Assembly: GCA_009823395.1 (NCBI GenBank)
Contig: CM020507.1
Location: 3,371,501 to 3,435,500 of the forward strand
DNA from: Thamnaconus septentrionalis
Lineage: Eukaryota; Chordata; Actinopteri; Tetraodontiformes; Monacanthidae
Direction: 5' to 3'
Length of the DNA stretch: 64,000 nucleotides
Numbering within the stretch: position 1 is the stretch's first letter; each line of letters begins with the position of its first letter. The notes beneath the pieces were generated by a model. The model ran no database searches and had not been told where the DNA came from. It worked only from the letters and a program-made list of their open reading frames with translations. Positions 11,501 to 23,870 of this stretch are shown piece after piece. The position numbers and the translations under genes are program-made.

Positions 11501-12715
11501 CTTTTCATTCACTCATTTACAGAAAAAGTACTTGGAAGCAGGCAGCCACACTGTATCGCCACGTGTCTTCAGTAGGGTCAGGGTTTGGGGTCAGGATTAC
11601 GGTGAAGGAGTGGTGCACAGTGGTGGAACTAGGAAATGAGTAGGACCAGATCGTTGCTGGATTACTTTGCAAAAAGGTAATGCGGATGTGCTCTGAGTTG
11701 GTGGTTTTAACCAACCTTACTACAGCTGCTAAAAGAAAGAAGCAAGAAAAGGGTGATCTTCATTTGATTGCAATATTCTTTCACACCCAAAGGAATGTCA
11801 AAGTATTACAGTTTGAAGTACTGTATTGACAAAAGAGTCTTGATGTTTGGTTGAACCACTTTCCATCTGTGAAAATCCAGAGAATGGAGAAAATGGAACA
11901 CAGACTGGAATGTTTCAGCAAAGTCTACATTCAGACACAGAGGTTAGAGTTTTTAATAAATGGGTACATTTTTGGCAATCCCTCCTTTTAAGTTTGACAT
12001 CAGTTGAAATGATGAAAGTCACGGCAAACATAACGTAATAATGTCTGAAACGTTGTAGTTGACAACTTCGACATGGTCTGGATCAGTCTCAGGCTTCCAA
12101 TGACATCATCTTCAGCACTGTTAGAGTATAATTTGCTTGAAATCCAGACGAGGACAAGGACAGTAACGAGCTGTTGTCCATCATTGTTTATGTCAATGAT
12201 TAAACTCGTCCACGCCGTTGATTGTGCCGTTGCCAAGGAGCCTCCAAAACAGACCCAGACAACAGGCGGCCAGTGTTTTCCAGTCGTGCCACGGGCCTCC
12301 TTTCTGCCGGCTGCACGTCCTTCACTCGTCTGGCTGTTTGTCATGCATCTGCAGGAGAGGTCCTGTCACTAACCCCGGCTTCCGCTCGGCTCAGAAAATC
12401 CAATGACTTTCCCCTCATCCATAATTGAGAGGCCACGCCGGGTGCCTGGAGAGCTGAAATGAATTAGCCGCGGCTATTAATAGCCTTCTAAAAATACAGC
12501 CGCAGGTCTATTTCCAGGAGGCCCTCGGAGGCAAGGTGCTGTTAGCGCCCTTCGAAAATTGCTGCAGAAGCTCTTCGATTCTTTCATTGATGAAGAGGTG
12601 ACAAACAGTTGCATTTAGGCAGAGGGTTTTGAGAAAAATTAATCACACACCTGAAGGAAACAGTCCAGCTCCATCCTCTCATAAAGAGTGCTTACTTTTC
12701 AAAATTGTCTCTTCG
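8561..12715. other. Long gene-free stretch
   Basis: No coding or RNA gene was recognised. Frames of 120-154 codons (for example 9303-9671 plus, 9989-10453 minus, 10305-10736 plus) have no motif support, and one crosses an A-run at 10008-10020. A CT-rich run lies at 10870-10910. The block 10300-10740 is unusually repeat-free. AAAGTACTTGGAAG (11525) and a CAGTGGTGGAACTA (11619) echo fish hAT-like ends, but I cannot delimit an element. Confidence 0.5.
12465..12485. other. Two overlapping perfect palindromes
   Basis: TAGCCGCGGCTA (12465-12476) overlaps GGCTATTAATAGCC (12472-12485), so TAGCC alternates with its complement three times in 21 bp. It lies inside a repeat-free block (12380-12560) rich in Pax/homeodomain-like words such as ATGAATTAGCC. 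Confidence 0.85.
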
Positions 12716-12716
12716 C

Positions 12717-12985
12717 TAGGGCTGGGCGGATCAATAGTGTCGATACCAAGGTAACTATTGGTACTGGATTGATACTTGCGTGATGAGATTGATACTTTGA
12801 TTGCAATTTCTCCAGCAAATTACTCTAAATTCCTCACAGCTGGTCTCAAACTACGTCTGTAGCTCTCTCTCTCTCTCTCTCCCACTCTCTCCCTCTCTAA
12901 AAAAAAAAGTTTGGTATCTACATTACTAACCCTGTATTTACTTGCTATTGAATCAATACCAAAATCCCGATATCGGCCACCCACA
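12717..12985. mobile_element. hAT-like MITE, degenerate
   Basis: The left end TAGGGCTGGGCGGATCAATA and the right end, reversed, GTGTGGGTGGCCGATATCGG are related. Both then lead into GATACC/GGTATTGAT words (CGATACCAAGGTAACTATTG inside the left half, AATCAATACC in the right). A TAGGGCTGGGCG terminus with internal GATACC segments is characteristic of abundant non-autonomous fish elements, usually attributed to hAT. No clear 8-bp target duplication remains. A (CT)n run and an A10 run sit in the middle. Confidence 0.6.
12860..12898. repeat. (CT)n microsatellite inside the MITE
   Basis: About ten CT units, interrupted by CCCACT and CCCT. Confidence 0.9.
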
Positions 12986-15900
12986 CTCATCATGGCTCGC
13001 TGTTGCGTTTCGCCTCGCCTTGCTTTATCCACCGACATCTCCGCACTCCGCTCTGCTGCACTGCACCGGTGGACGCCGCCCACTCGCTCTGAACAGAAAC
13101 AAAAGGAAGATCATGACGGGGATAATGTGGGTGAGTGGCTCCCTAACGAGGCGGCGGCGCTTTTCAGCTCTAATGATCTAAATGAACTCGTCATCGCCTC
13201 CTCTACCCCGCTGCCTCCGCTGACCCGCTGTAATTACACCTTTCATTAGCCATTAGCGGGGGTAGCGAGCTCGGGAGGGCCTGGATTGATCGGAAGGGGA
13301 GCGGGGATGGGGAGGGTCACCGGGGGTGATGTTAACGACACTGCAGAGGAGGACGGGTTGGTATCCGGGCCGGCTGATAAGGGCAGGTGCCTCGGAGGGG
13401 GGCGGCAGTGATGACGGGGAGATAATGGCTCTGAACTGTGCAGAACATTACTGCGGTGAACATTATAAGTATCTCGGGTAACACTTCATATGGAAATGAT
13501 ATCTATAATCTCAATCTATGGCCTCATTCCACATGCATTAATAAAGACAGGTTTATTGTTTTAGCTCTATCCGGTGCACTAAAGGGCTCTGGGCGCCGTT
13601 GCTATGACTTTTTCTTTAATCACTGCTTTCAATCGCCGTAGGCGCCAGGGCGCTGTGCAGCTGTCTCTCTTAAATGGCTGCGATACAGTAGGCGTAACGT
13701 GGAAACGGCCTCTGTGTCCTCAGAACACCTCAGAAAAAAATAACAAGTACTTGAGATTTTATCCTCCAGCGCTGTCTGCAGCAGCTTGACTCCACCGTCG
13801 CATTTTGCTTTACAACTTTTAGAGCAGCTGGAGGCAAACTCATTTTTTATGTTTCCTTGCTAAAGTCTACACTCGGAGCTGTGACTTTTGACAACCCTCA
13901 TCATTTTTGCACCGCCAAAACTCAACACTTAAACACTGGTGTATCAAAAACATTTGGTGCAAACGGCACTGAGTCTGCAGGGCTGATGGGACTCAAAATG
14001 AACTTTCAGTCATCTTTATTTGCAACCAATAGTAATGCAGCTGCTTGCATGGCCAAAAGTAATAGGCACACCTATTTGCAAAGGTCCAATGTATTGTGAA
14101 TCCTCCTGCTTGCCAGGTTTGGGATAGGCAAAGTGGCAGGGGAATGTGACGCCTCTCTGATAAAGTCTCACAGTGTATGATTTAGTAGTACTTACTGCTG
14201 AGAAAACACATTGCAAACTAATGCATCAATGAACTGATTACCCTGAACCAAAATTATAAGATGTGATGTACTGAAGTACTCAAAGCACATCCACGATAAG
14301 AAATGATGGCGCCATATAACATCTTTATCTAAATATATATTTTAATTATTCCAAACTGAAACACAACTGTTACTTCCTTTTAGTGATGGCCTAACCAAAA
14401 AAAGACAACTGTCCCATTTAATGTCGATAGGTGGCATTGAGCGTCAAGTTTTGGCTTTTAAATGACCAAATGATCCTAATATTCACCCTACACTCTGCAA
14501 AAATTTGCTCAAATCCGCTATACACAACGCTACGTCACCACTAGAAGTCGTAATTCTGCGCCAAATGTGAACCAAAACAAACATGTTCCCTGCAGGTCCT
14601 CAGCAGCCTCCAGTGAAGCAGCACTGAACTTCACTAATATAAATGGGACCATCACCCTTGGTTTTCAGGGAAGTTCCTGTATATACTTTTAATAAAAACA
14701 ACATCTTATGCTACCACTTTCTCCTTTAGGCTTTACATCACACGCTGTCCACCAGGTCCAAAGTAAACAAACTGCACATTTTCTTTATTTTTTATTGCTG
14801 GGAGTGATAGAACCTCCTTCCAGCAACTTTTCACCAGGGCGAAAAACAACAACATTGCACTGCCTTACCAGCTGCTCCGAGTAACAGACAACCGAAAGAG
14901 GAGCTGGCCTGCTGGGAAAAGAGGCTTTTCATCATAACACTGCAGACCAGCGTAAACTTTCAAACACAGTGTAAACACTTTTCATGGGGAAATTTCAGAC
15001 CTCAATGAGAGGTTTCACCAGCCAAAGGGACACTGCTGAAGGCAGCAAGCTCTTCCTGAGGCGTTCACAAAGCTGACAGTCTTGGCAGAAAAAAGAGCCT
15101 CTAACTATCACGGTCAATGATGTACGAGAGTTTCCATTCTCGTCTGGCGTTTGAGAGCCTGTGTACACTCAAGTGGAATTGAAAAAAAGAAGAAAGAAAT
15201 AAACTTGCAACGGCAGCTTATAAATCTTTCGCCGGTTAAGGCAAAACGTTTCTACAGTTCAGCTTGTGTGTGACGCGACGTGAGACAGTGTCCAAGAAAA
15301 GCAAAAAGGTCTTTTCAGCACCAGGTTCAGTCGTATCACATGACCTTGGAAGTCATAACATCCACAGAGTTCCTGCCGAGAGGCTTTGTCTGTGCTGTAA
15401 TGCAACTAGAGACAGTTTGCGGGAGTTGTCGTCACTGTCGTTCGAGAATGTTTGTGAGCACCGCACCCAGCAGAGAGTGATAAAAACCCACCAGGGCACA
15501 AACAGCCGTCGAGGATTCGGATTTTAGGATTGAAATCTTACCGTAAATGTCTTTTCATGAAAATGTGTTGTAATTTAGCTGTGCTCTCTGATATGATAAT
15601 TGCACCTCTGGTCTCAGTGCAGTTAATATCAAAATTCACTTTCTTCAATGTTTACTAAAAGAAAAAAAGAAAAAAGAAGAAGAAAATCACAATCCCATGA
15701 AATGAGGAACATTCATTTGCTTCTTTTGTTTTGGCTTCGTCAAATAAATCACTGGTTTCACCACCAAGCTGTGAATAGAAGGCCAAACACGCTGCTGCTG
15801 CTTTCTGGAAACTTTGAGAGTTTTCTGGATAATAAATCACACGAGGCAGCACCGCTGGGGTTTTGATAATGAGTACATGTCTGAAAGTGGTTCCTATGTG

Positions 15901-16610
15901 GGATCTCAGCGAACCCACCAAAACAAAATGGAATCAATTAACAACGTTTCAACTTTTTCAAACGTACTCGGCACAATTCATCAACTAACGATATTGTGTT
16001 GTGACACTGTATGTTTTGTTAGCCAAGGTCTGTTGACACAGACTATTACATTGTCTAGATTATGATTTTTTTTGTCAAAGCTTTGATTAAGAGGTGATTA
16101 TTTAAAAAAGGCAACTTCAAGCTTAGTTTGTTCGAAGTCAAACATTCTGTGTTGATATTACCCCCCCCCATTTTCTACTTCCCTTTAAACTGCCCCTTTG
16201 TGGTTTCTCCCTGGTAATAACTGCATTTAGGAATCGTGCACAGTGCGGTAAATGAAGATTTATACTGCCAGTTTGTTAGAGCAAAGAGAGAAGCGAAGGC
16301 TCTCTGACATGAAGAACTAAAATACGATCCACTGGTGCCGTGACGGTGCAATTTAAACTCTGGATTACAACGCTGCTTGCATTTTAACAAAAAATAAAAA
16401 CTCTCTCTCTCTCCCCTCTCTCATTACCGCTGTCACTCTTAAGTCTTGTGTTTGTGTTCCAAAAGCAATAAGGCCTCCAGGTTTTGGCTGCACGCGGCTC
16501 ACCTTTCTCCGCCAGGAAGCCTTGATTATAAAATGCTCAGTGCCTCTTTAGTCATCTGTCGGGAATACCAGCAGCATGCAAAGACTCAGAATAGGAAACG
16601 GAAATAGCTG
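12986..16610. other. Long gene-free stretch
   Basis: No gene was recognised. 13000-13260 is CpG-bearing and holds a plus frame of 112 codons (12911-13249) that begins inside the MITE, so it is not believable as a gene. 13550-13690 is repeat-free. 14300-15100 is AT-rich. 15650-15690 is a purine tract. 16158-16168 is a C-run and 16401-16425 a CT-rich run. Confidence 0.5.
13296..13317 (+). other. G-quadruplex motif
   Basis: Four G tracts with short loops: GGGG-AGC-GGGG-AT-GGGG-A-GGG. It fits the G3+N1-7 pattern and is predicted from sequence only. Confidence 0.6.
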
Positions 16611-16634
16611 CGTGTGTGTGTGTGTGTGTGTGTG
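16611..16634. repeat. (GT)n microsatellite
   Basis: About 12 units. Confidence 0.95.
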
Positions 16635-16729
16635 CACGAGTGGTGAGCGGAAGGGGGATCAGCTCGTCTCTCCGAGCCCAGCAATTCTTTATCCTGCCAA
16701 AATTCATCCACCATGCCTTCCCTCTCCCT

Positions 16730-17040
16730 TAACTAAATCCGTCAGCTCTCTTACAATGTACTGACAGGCTCCCTCATTCAGGATCATTCGATTATCAATT
16801 CTCATTCCGCGAGGCGCGCCAAACTTCGTTTTCAGATTTACATCCCGGCCTTCCGGCCGCCGTAGATCACCTGTCACTTGTCACCGCTCGGCGGCACAAT
16901 AGGACAGAAAAAAGCATCGGCGGCTTTTTTTTGGGCAGTCCGCCAGCCAGCTAGTCAGTCAGCCAGCCAGAAAGAAATGACTTCATTTTATATGCTGGCA
17001 CTGGGATTTATAACACAGGCGACAGAAAGCAAATAACTTG
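16730..17040. promoter_or_regulatory. Candidate conserved non-coding block
   Basis: Repeat-poor and balanced in composition. It includes GATTATCAATTCTCATTCCG (16789) and CACCTGTCACTTGTCACC-like words at 16868. A short degenerate (CAGC/CAGT)n run lies at 16939-16972. Enhancer-like by texture only. Confidence 0.25.
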
Positions 17041-17600
17041 GGCATGTTCGCGCCGTGCGTTAGCATAGTGGGCGGGCGGGAGGCAGGCAGACACACACAC
17101 ACACACAGACAGACCCACACACTCCCTGGCAATAGTCTGCTAGTCACAAACATCTGGAAAATCCGACCGACTACTGGACTGGACATTTTATTTTTATTCA
17201 TTAATATATATTTTTTTTTTTAACGCTCTAACATTCAGCGGCGACTGTCTGATGTACTGCCATTGGAAGTGAAAACTTAAGTGCTAATACTGAGAAGACT
17301 GCAGAGACTCTTTGTGAGCAATCATACCTGAGTGAGTGCGTGTGTGTGTGTGTGTTTGCGCCTGCTAACTGTGTTTTTCCAGACTATGTTTGCCACGAGG
17401 GATCTCTCGCTTTTGCAATTAACATACTCACACAACTGAATAGGAGTAGAGCAGCATCACCGCGATAAAGCACTCAGGGAGGAGTGAAAAAAAAAGACAC
17501 AGCCAGCCCCGCTCGCAGCTTCCCTTGAAATGCGCCTCAAGCACCACCCCTCCCTTCCCACACGCCCTCCCTCCCCCACTTCTCTTTTTTTGCTCGCTCC
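17035..17600. other. Gene-free stretch with short CA/TG runs
   Basis: It holds a CA run (17092-17106) beside GACAGACC, an AT-rich segment (17185-17222) and a TG run (17337-17355). No coding signal. Confidence 0.6.
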
Positions 17601-18300
17601 CCTCCAGTAATGGTGCAATCGAAGAGATGTGAATTCATTCTGTGGCAGGGCCGGGAGTGGATTGAAGAGCTTCTCTCATCCCCTGTCACTCATCCAGCAG
17701 CCTGATGGGCACCCATGCTCTCCGGCCTCTCTCATCCTCCATCCTCTTCCCCAGCTGACAGGCATGCCCCCACCACCACCACCCTCTCTCTTCTATTACC
17801 CGCTGCGGTAATTTCGTGTCAGCTGACGGGAAAAAAAGACCTATTTACAAATTTAACACCCAATCTTGACGGGCGACGCCGCGGCTGTCAGCGAGCGGGG
17901 CGAGGGAAAAAAGAAACCTGCCGACGGGGTGGAGGGATGGGGGGGGCGGTGTGTGTGTGCGGGCGGGAAAACGTCGAGCTGCATCGATTTTCACAAGGCC
18001 TTAATTGAAACATTTATCCAAATCTGCGCCTCGCTGAATAAACGCTTCTTGTTTTCTGCCCCGTGAACAAATCCGTTGGCTGCAAAACATAAATTTGCAA
18101 GGGAGGGAGTGCGGGTGGGAGTGCGGGGGGGCAGCATCCCACTGAGACGCAGATAGACTGTAATAATGTTTTCTAAATGCAGCATCTGCACAGCTTTGTC
18201 TACAAACCATGCACTAATGTTGAAAAAAAAGTGCTTCTCTTTATTTATCATCTCTTTCCGCCGCAGTGTTTTCATTTATCGGCACCGGAGGCAGACGGCG
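17600..18300. promoter_or_regulatory. Candidate conserved non-coding block
   Basis: Mostly unique sequence with GTAATTTCGTGTCAGCTGAC (17808), CCTTAATTGAAACATTTATC (17999) and CGCTGAATAAACGCTTC (18032). Short C-rich and G-rich runs interrupt it. Translations of 60-150 codons carry no motif. Enhancer-like texture only. Confidence 0.28.
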
Positions 18301-19380
18301 GGGTATTGATTGGATGTTTTCCTCCAGGGTTTTTTAGTGTTGTGGAAAGCGGGGAAACCATCAACTCTGGCACAGCCCACCAACCCACCCACCCACATAG
18401 AGAAGGCCCCGCTGGACCCACTCTGTTCTCCAGGGTGGGCCAGTTTGCCTTGCTCCGGGGCTCCGACCTACCTTCTTGTGGCCGACAACCACTCACAGAA
18501 TGGCAGCCGTCCTTAATCCAGCGGCGTGATCTCAACCTCGGTTCAAAGCAACATCTGCTGTTGAAACACGCGCGCAGCGCTTCCATGGGGAATTTCTCCC
18601 TTTTTTTTCGATTCGTCTGAAAGGCACCCCACCAAATTATGACTGCTGTCTCCTGTGTTTGTCAGGTTCGCAGGCGAGTGACAAGTGTGTGTGCGGCGAA
18701 GCCCAGGGAAAAACATGTCAAGCTCTAATCCATTTCTTCCATTGATATATGTACGGCGGGCTTAACAGAGATTTAAATAATTCATAGCGCTTGGACTGCC
18801 AAAGCTCCGTAATCAGCTTGCGAAGCTCAAGGAAGCGGCGCGATAGAGTGCACGGCGGCGCACGGGGAGACTGATTGCTCAGCCCACATGCATAATTAAG
18901 CAGAGGTGGGGATGGGGGGCCGTAGGGAGAGTTGGTGTGGGGGGTGATGGGTGTTTTGCCTTAGCGAGAGAGCCCTGGCTTGAGGTTGAGGCTCGTCGGT
19001 CCACTCTTTCTGACTTGTTTACTGGAGCGGCCGCACAATGACCCTGGAGGTGTCACTGCGTCCCGATGTGCCACTGGAACACCCCACCACCCCTTCCTCC
19101 GCGCTCCAACAGTGAGAAGTGAGTATCTCTGCCAGGATTTGTGGCGCCATATGTTTTGTATTAGGAGTAACTCGCTTGATTATCGCAGATGGAGCCGTTT
19201 AAAGCCTTATTAGTCGACGGGACGTGGCTTACGGAGTTTTCTCCCGCTGCGTCCCACAGCCACCACAGCGGACTGCAAACAGCTCAGGCTCGACTGCGAG
19301 ATCCGTCCTCTTGGGGAGGCTCAATTTCTCCCTTTCGCAAGCAGCGCGAGTCCTCAAAAACCTGCCAGGCCCTGTTGGGT
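18301..19380. other. Gene-free stretch
   Basis: No gene was recognised. 18700-18900 is repeat-free and CpG-bearing (GCGGCGCGATAGAGTGCACG near 18836). 18904-18955 has G-runs (GGTGGGGATGGGGGGC). The CACCCACCCACCCAC run near 18384 is a short simple repeat. Confidence 0.5.
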
Positions 19381-19383
19381 CTT

Positions 19384-19406
19384 CTCTCTCTCTCTCTCTC
19401 TCTCTT
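19384..19406. repeat. (TC)n microsatellite
   Basis: About 11 TC units. Confidence 0.95.
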
Positions 19407-22400
19407 TCTCAAAAGAAGTGACGGATGTCTGTGACTCACTCTCAGAGACTTAGGTGGGCATTGTCAGGGATTGCAATGTCTTTCTGCCGCTGTGCTTGGA
19501 GGATATGAGCATTCAAAGGGCGATTTGTTTTTGCTCGTTTCGTCTCTGGGCTTGGATTTGAGAGTGGAAATATCTTTTTTTTTTTTTCCCGAGATGCAGA
19601 CACTGTGTCCTCGCAGTGTTTATTCTGCTGTGTTCAATTGGTACCATGGTAATAGGAGGTCTGCACAAGGACTTGGAAGACATATGAGGACATTCCTGTG
19701 AGGTGACACTATTCTGAAGATTGGATACAGGCATATTGTGTGTGATACAGGTGCTTATTGCCAGTCCTATGCTATGTCATCTCATCTTATCTCATCTTAC
19801 CGTGTCCTCCATCACCCTACCACCCTTCTCAAGCCAGTCTTGTTCTCCCCTTCCCTATCCTTAAGATCTCATCTTGTCCTATCCGATTTTATCCCATCAC
19901 CCAAGAGGGTCGCTTTGTGCATCCTTGACATTGTTTCCACCCTGTGCATGTAAGTGTTGTCCAGATTCCCCAGATCCCAGCCCCTGGGCCCGAACATCCC
20001 TGCAGTCTCGCCACAGCAAGAAGATGCCGGGTTTTCTAAGACGGGCCTTTGTGCGTGGATGTTGCACGTTGTTCTTGCTTCATACATTCTGTGTGTGGCT
20101 TTCCTCCCAGTAGTCTTTTTTTCCCCAACGTTTGTCAAGACCCTAATTATCTCAACTGCGACCCTAATCCTCTAGTCCCCAAGGACTGCACAGCTTCTGC
20201 CTGATGCTATTCAGAAGAAGATGAATCATAGAACACGTTTCCCACTTCATCATGGGCATGTAACCAATAAAATATCTTCAACCTCTCAAAGCCAGTCCAC
20301 TCCAGGAGGGTCATCTGCTTATATTAAGACGCCTTCTTCACAGTGGTGGGCAGGTCATCAATCGTCTCAAGCAATCTCTTCTATGCTCCAAATTCTTGAC
20401 TGTAGTTATGCGGGGAGGACCCATGATGACAAAGGAAAATCTGAATTCTAATCATGGATGCTGCTTTTGCTATTACGTTTTTCTTGTCTTTCTGCGCTAA
20501 TATAGTCCATTAAAAACAAGCAACAAATACCAAGACACCCTCACCAAAGCGCCAGCTGTCACAACGATTTTCAAATGGCAGCCTTGTGTCTGCAAACCCT
20601 TTCCACAGGTACTTTGGTCCGAACGGAAGCTTGTCAGTAGTCCAGTGTGCGTCTGACCTTATCCCGTGTCCTTCCGCCGGCAGGGTCGCTGTCCTCGCCA
20701 CTCAGACGGACCCAGATGGCACGAGGCGGCGGTGGCCAGAGCGAAGCCCTGTCTGTCTGCCAGACTGACAGCAGCTCAGTGCCAGAGGCTCATTATCAAG
20801 CAGCGGTGGCGGCGGCAGGCAGCAGAGGCAACAACAGCCATTCAAGCCTCCAGACGGCTGCATGCAACTGGCCGCGCGCAACACGAGTCCATCTGTGACC
20901 ACTTCATGCTTTTGCTAAGAGTCGAGGCAGCTCTGTCTCCAGAGGCTTTGGCCGCCTGCACAAACATTACAACCGATACTGAAGAAGCGCCCCGTGACCA
21001 TCATCGCCAATAAATGTTTTGCAGAAATAACTATGGGATTGGATATGTTGGAAGGCAAGCTTGGCCTAATTACATTAAGCTTTATTATTGCACAAAAATC
21101 TGCAGGGCTAAATTTGCTCTTAAGCTGTGTTTGCAGGCTTCGATTTCTCACGAGGGGGGTGGGAATGTTGAAGAAATCGTTACGGCTGCTCCACTGAGTT
21201 GCTCGGCGCCAAGATTATTTACAGCAAATTAGAAAAAGCTATGAGGCTTGACTCCCAGGCAACAAATGAGGGAAAAGGATGTTGCTTTGTTAGTTGTAAA
21301 CTACCCTAATTTTGCTGCAGCAAGAACGGTACGCCGGCACAATGACGGGTCCTGATTAAGGACTTAAACTGTGACAAATCGTTCTAGGTCCAAATAATTT
21401 ATTGGAAACAAACAAACAAAAAAAAAATCTTGGATTAGACAAAGACAGTCTACATCATTAGTGCAGGCAGTTTGATTTCTCCTAGACTCTCGCCTCTTTT
21501 ATCAGTACATGAAACAAACGTGTAAGAATCCGTGTAGGTGGTGAGGCATACAAACAAGTATCCATGATTTATGATGCAAACAGATGGTGCAGTATGCAGA
21601 GAGGCTAAATATATTTCCATATCAAAAACAACAACAACAACAACATGCTTCTCAGAGCCGAGCTGCGGTTCTACAAAGACTCTTCAGGGACAGAAAGCTA
21701 TTCAGAAGGAAATATAATCTCATTGCTTAAATACAGTTACTTATTTTTATAACATGGGCTCATTAGATCTGAGACAGTTATGACTTTTCTTCTTTTCTTT
21801 TTCCTTTCACAATCCTCTGAATACAAATATCCCATGTTTTTTTTCTGATTTCAATTACCAGGGAAATTAATCAGGGAAACTGTAAATTTTCAAATCTACC
21901 AGTAATAAAATGATAATTTGTCAAACAGCGTTTTTTGTTTTTACTGAAATTATTGTATTAGTTACAGCAAGCTACCTCTTGACTCCTTTTGGCTCACGTG
22001 TTTTTTTTAGGGAGGACCTCACAGCTAATCTCCAAAAGACTGAAACAAGCATGAAAAGTCAAGTGTGTGCGTTAACGAGACAGACGGTTAAACATCACGT
22101 CAGCTGCTGCTTCTTCTTGGAGCTGTGAGTGTTTTGTCGGTCCTTTGATTAATGTTGCTACAAAGCAGCAACAGCAGCAGTGGCAGCGGCGGCAGCAGCA
22201 GGATGATTTTTAATCATTGGGTTGTAAAAGCTTGCAGCAGCAAATCTTTCAACTCATAAAACTGACACTGCGATTCCCTTTTCACATCACTGCCTGTCTG
22301 GAACTGGTACAAATTTTAGCCATTTTAAAGGAAACAATCAGTCTGTTGACATGCATGCAAACATTTCAACATTATTCCTCAATCATCACAGGATATGTAA

Positions 22401-22560
22401 ATTACAAAAGATATCTTGGTTGGACATTCAGCCTCATTTCCAAATATTGGATTTTTGGATCTTTCTCTCCCATTAAAGGCATTGTCGCTCTGTGCATGTG
22501 GAACTTCTACCAATTTTTCCTCACCCCCTGAACTACCTATTATATACATGATACTGCCGC
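19407..22560. other. Long gene-free stretch
   Basis: No gene was recognised. It contains a T12 run (19574-19586), a degenerate CATCTCATCTTAT repeat (19767-19790, echoed at 19866), an (AAC)n run (21628-21644), and a CAG/CGG-rich run (22165-22202). 21010-21240 is repeat-free and may be conserved non-coding. Frames of 75-115 codons over 20640-21010 are glutamine/alanine-rich through CAG-like composition and show no motif. Confidence 0.5.
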
Positions 22561-22909
22561 AGTCTCCGTTTGTCCCCAGCAGGTGATGATCACGACACCG
22601 GAAGCCGGAGAGTGCAGTCCTGGGAGTCTTGGTGCCATCGCTTCAACTTTGCCACCAGGATACGACACAACATCTATTTACATGCATATTTGAATGATTT
22701 ATTCTTATATATCTACATCTATATTGTAAGAGCTTTGTTGTTAACCTTGCAACTCACTCTGGCCTGTCTGCCACTCTGGCTACTTCTATCTCTCTTTCTC
22801 TCTCTCTACGGTACTCCACCATCCACACGTTATTTCATAAGGGGCCTGCAAGACATTCTGTGGGTTTCTCTCCATTCTCCATCAGTGAACTCTCTCCCGA
22901 CTCTGGAAG

Positions 22910-23345
22910 ATTTCATTTTCATTGGGCCGTCAATCAGAATATCCCTTTTTTGGGGGAATCAGGTCAAAACATGGTCAATTGGGGTGCTTAATGTCCCCTC
23001 TCCCTTGATGACAGACTTGGCCCAAATCACGGTTTGCATTGTGCAGATGGCCACGGTGGACCTCTGTCGCCTCGGCCATGTGCTCCATCTTTGTGCCATA
23101 AAATATAAGGCCAGTGTTTGTCTACTGCGCAATGCAAACTGGCACTTTGCAGACTGTGGGCTAAGCGTGAGTCACAGACAAATCCTGGCAGGAGCATTTA
23201 CTCCTCAGAGGCTGCTGATGATGTCAGCGTGGAGGCGGGCCAATCAGTGCGAGACCCTCGGAAAATATCTCCACACCGTGGCTCAGATGGGTTCCCACCA
23301 AATGAATGTGCGATTTAGCTCATTGGAAGGCAGCGACTGACGTCA
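22910..23345. promoter_or_regulatory. Candidate conserved non-coding block under a long open frame
   Basis: This repeat-free block lies in the second half of the longest open frame in the window (22570-23340, 256 codons). The translation has no signal, domain or recognisable homology, starts in AT-rich TATATC sequence, and has no visible splice or promoter context. The DNA carries CAAATCACGGTTTGCATTGT, GTGACGTCA-type and TGATGATGTCAGCG words and GGCCAATCAGTGCGAG (a CCAAT box). It reads more like regulatory than coding DNA. Confidence 0.3.
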
Positions 23346-23421
23346 CGTCCAACGCTAAAATAAGAAATGTGTAAGCATGAAAAGGGACCTGTTGACACAA
23401 GCGCAAGAATGCAACAGCAGT

Positions 23422-23422
<1 letters not shown>

Positions 23423-23476
<54 letters not shown>
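23423..23476. repeat. (CA)n microsatellite, longest in window
   Basis: Twenty-seven uninterrupted CA units followed by GTGTGTG. Confidence 0.98.
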
Positions 23477-23479
<3 letters not shown>

Positions 23480-23845
23480 TGTGATTCTGCCCAGCTGTGG
23501 AGCCGTGCAGGACTGCAGCTGAGTGACAGGACCCGAGGACCATCCTGTCCTACAATAACAGCTTTTCATAATCATACTCGCGGCTGATAATAACCTTTTC
23601 AGGAAGGGGGGCTGAGGGTGGGGCAAAATAATAAGGGCTAACAAAGGGACATTCACACAAAAATACACAGATATACACACACAGCTGGAACCCAAAATGC
23701 AAGGGGACAACAGTGGCTGGAAAACACGATCGTCCTATCAACCCATCCAAGTTTTAACAATTGTTGTGGCCGAGTCCAAGTCAGACATCCAATAATCAGT
23801 CATGGAATTTTGGACTGGGACAAAAACAAGGCCAGATGATGGTAT

Positions 23846-23870
23846 CAGTGCCCTTTGTGACATCACAGGA
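23846..23870 (+). mobile_element. Short dispersed repeat, copy I (3' end only)
   Basis: CAGTGCCCTTTGTGACATCA followed by CAGG matches the 3' end of copies A and C. The body upstream is not recognisable. Confidence 0.55.

Noticed and set aside
22570..23340. 256-codon open frame, the longest in the window
   Set aside because: No recognisable domain, an N-terminal half built from TATATC and CTCTCT sequence, no promoter or splice context, and regulatory-type words beneath it. Protein search and substitution analysis would settle it.
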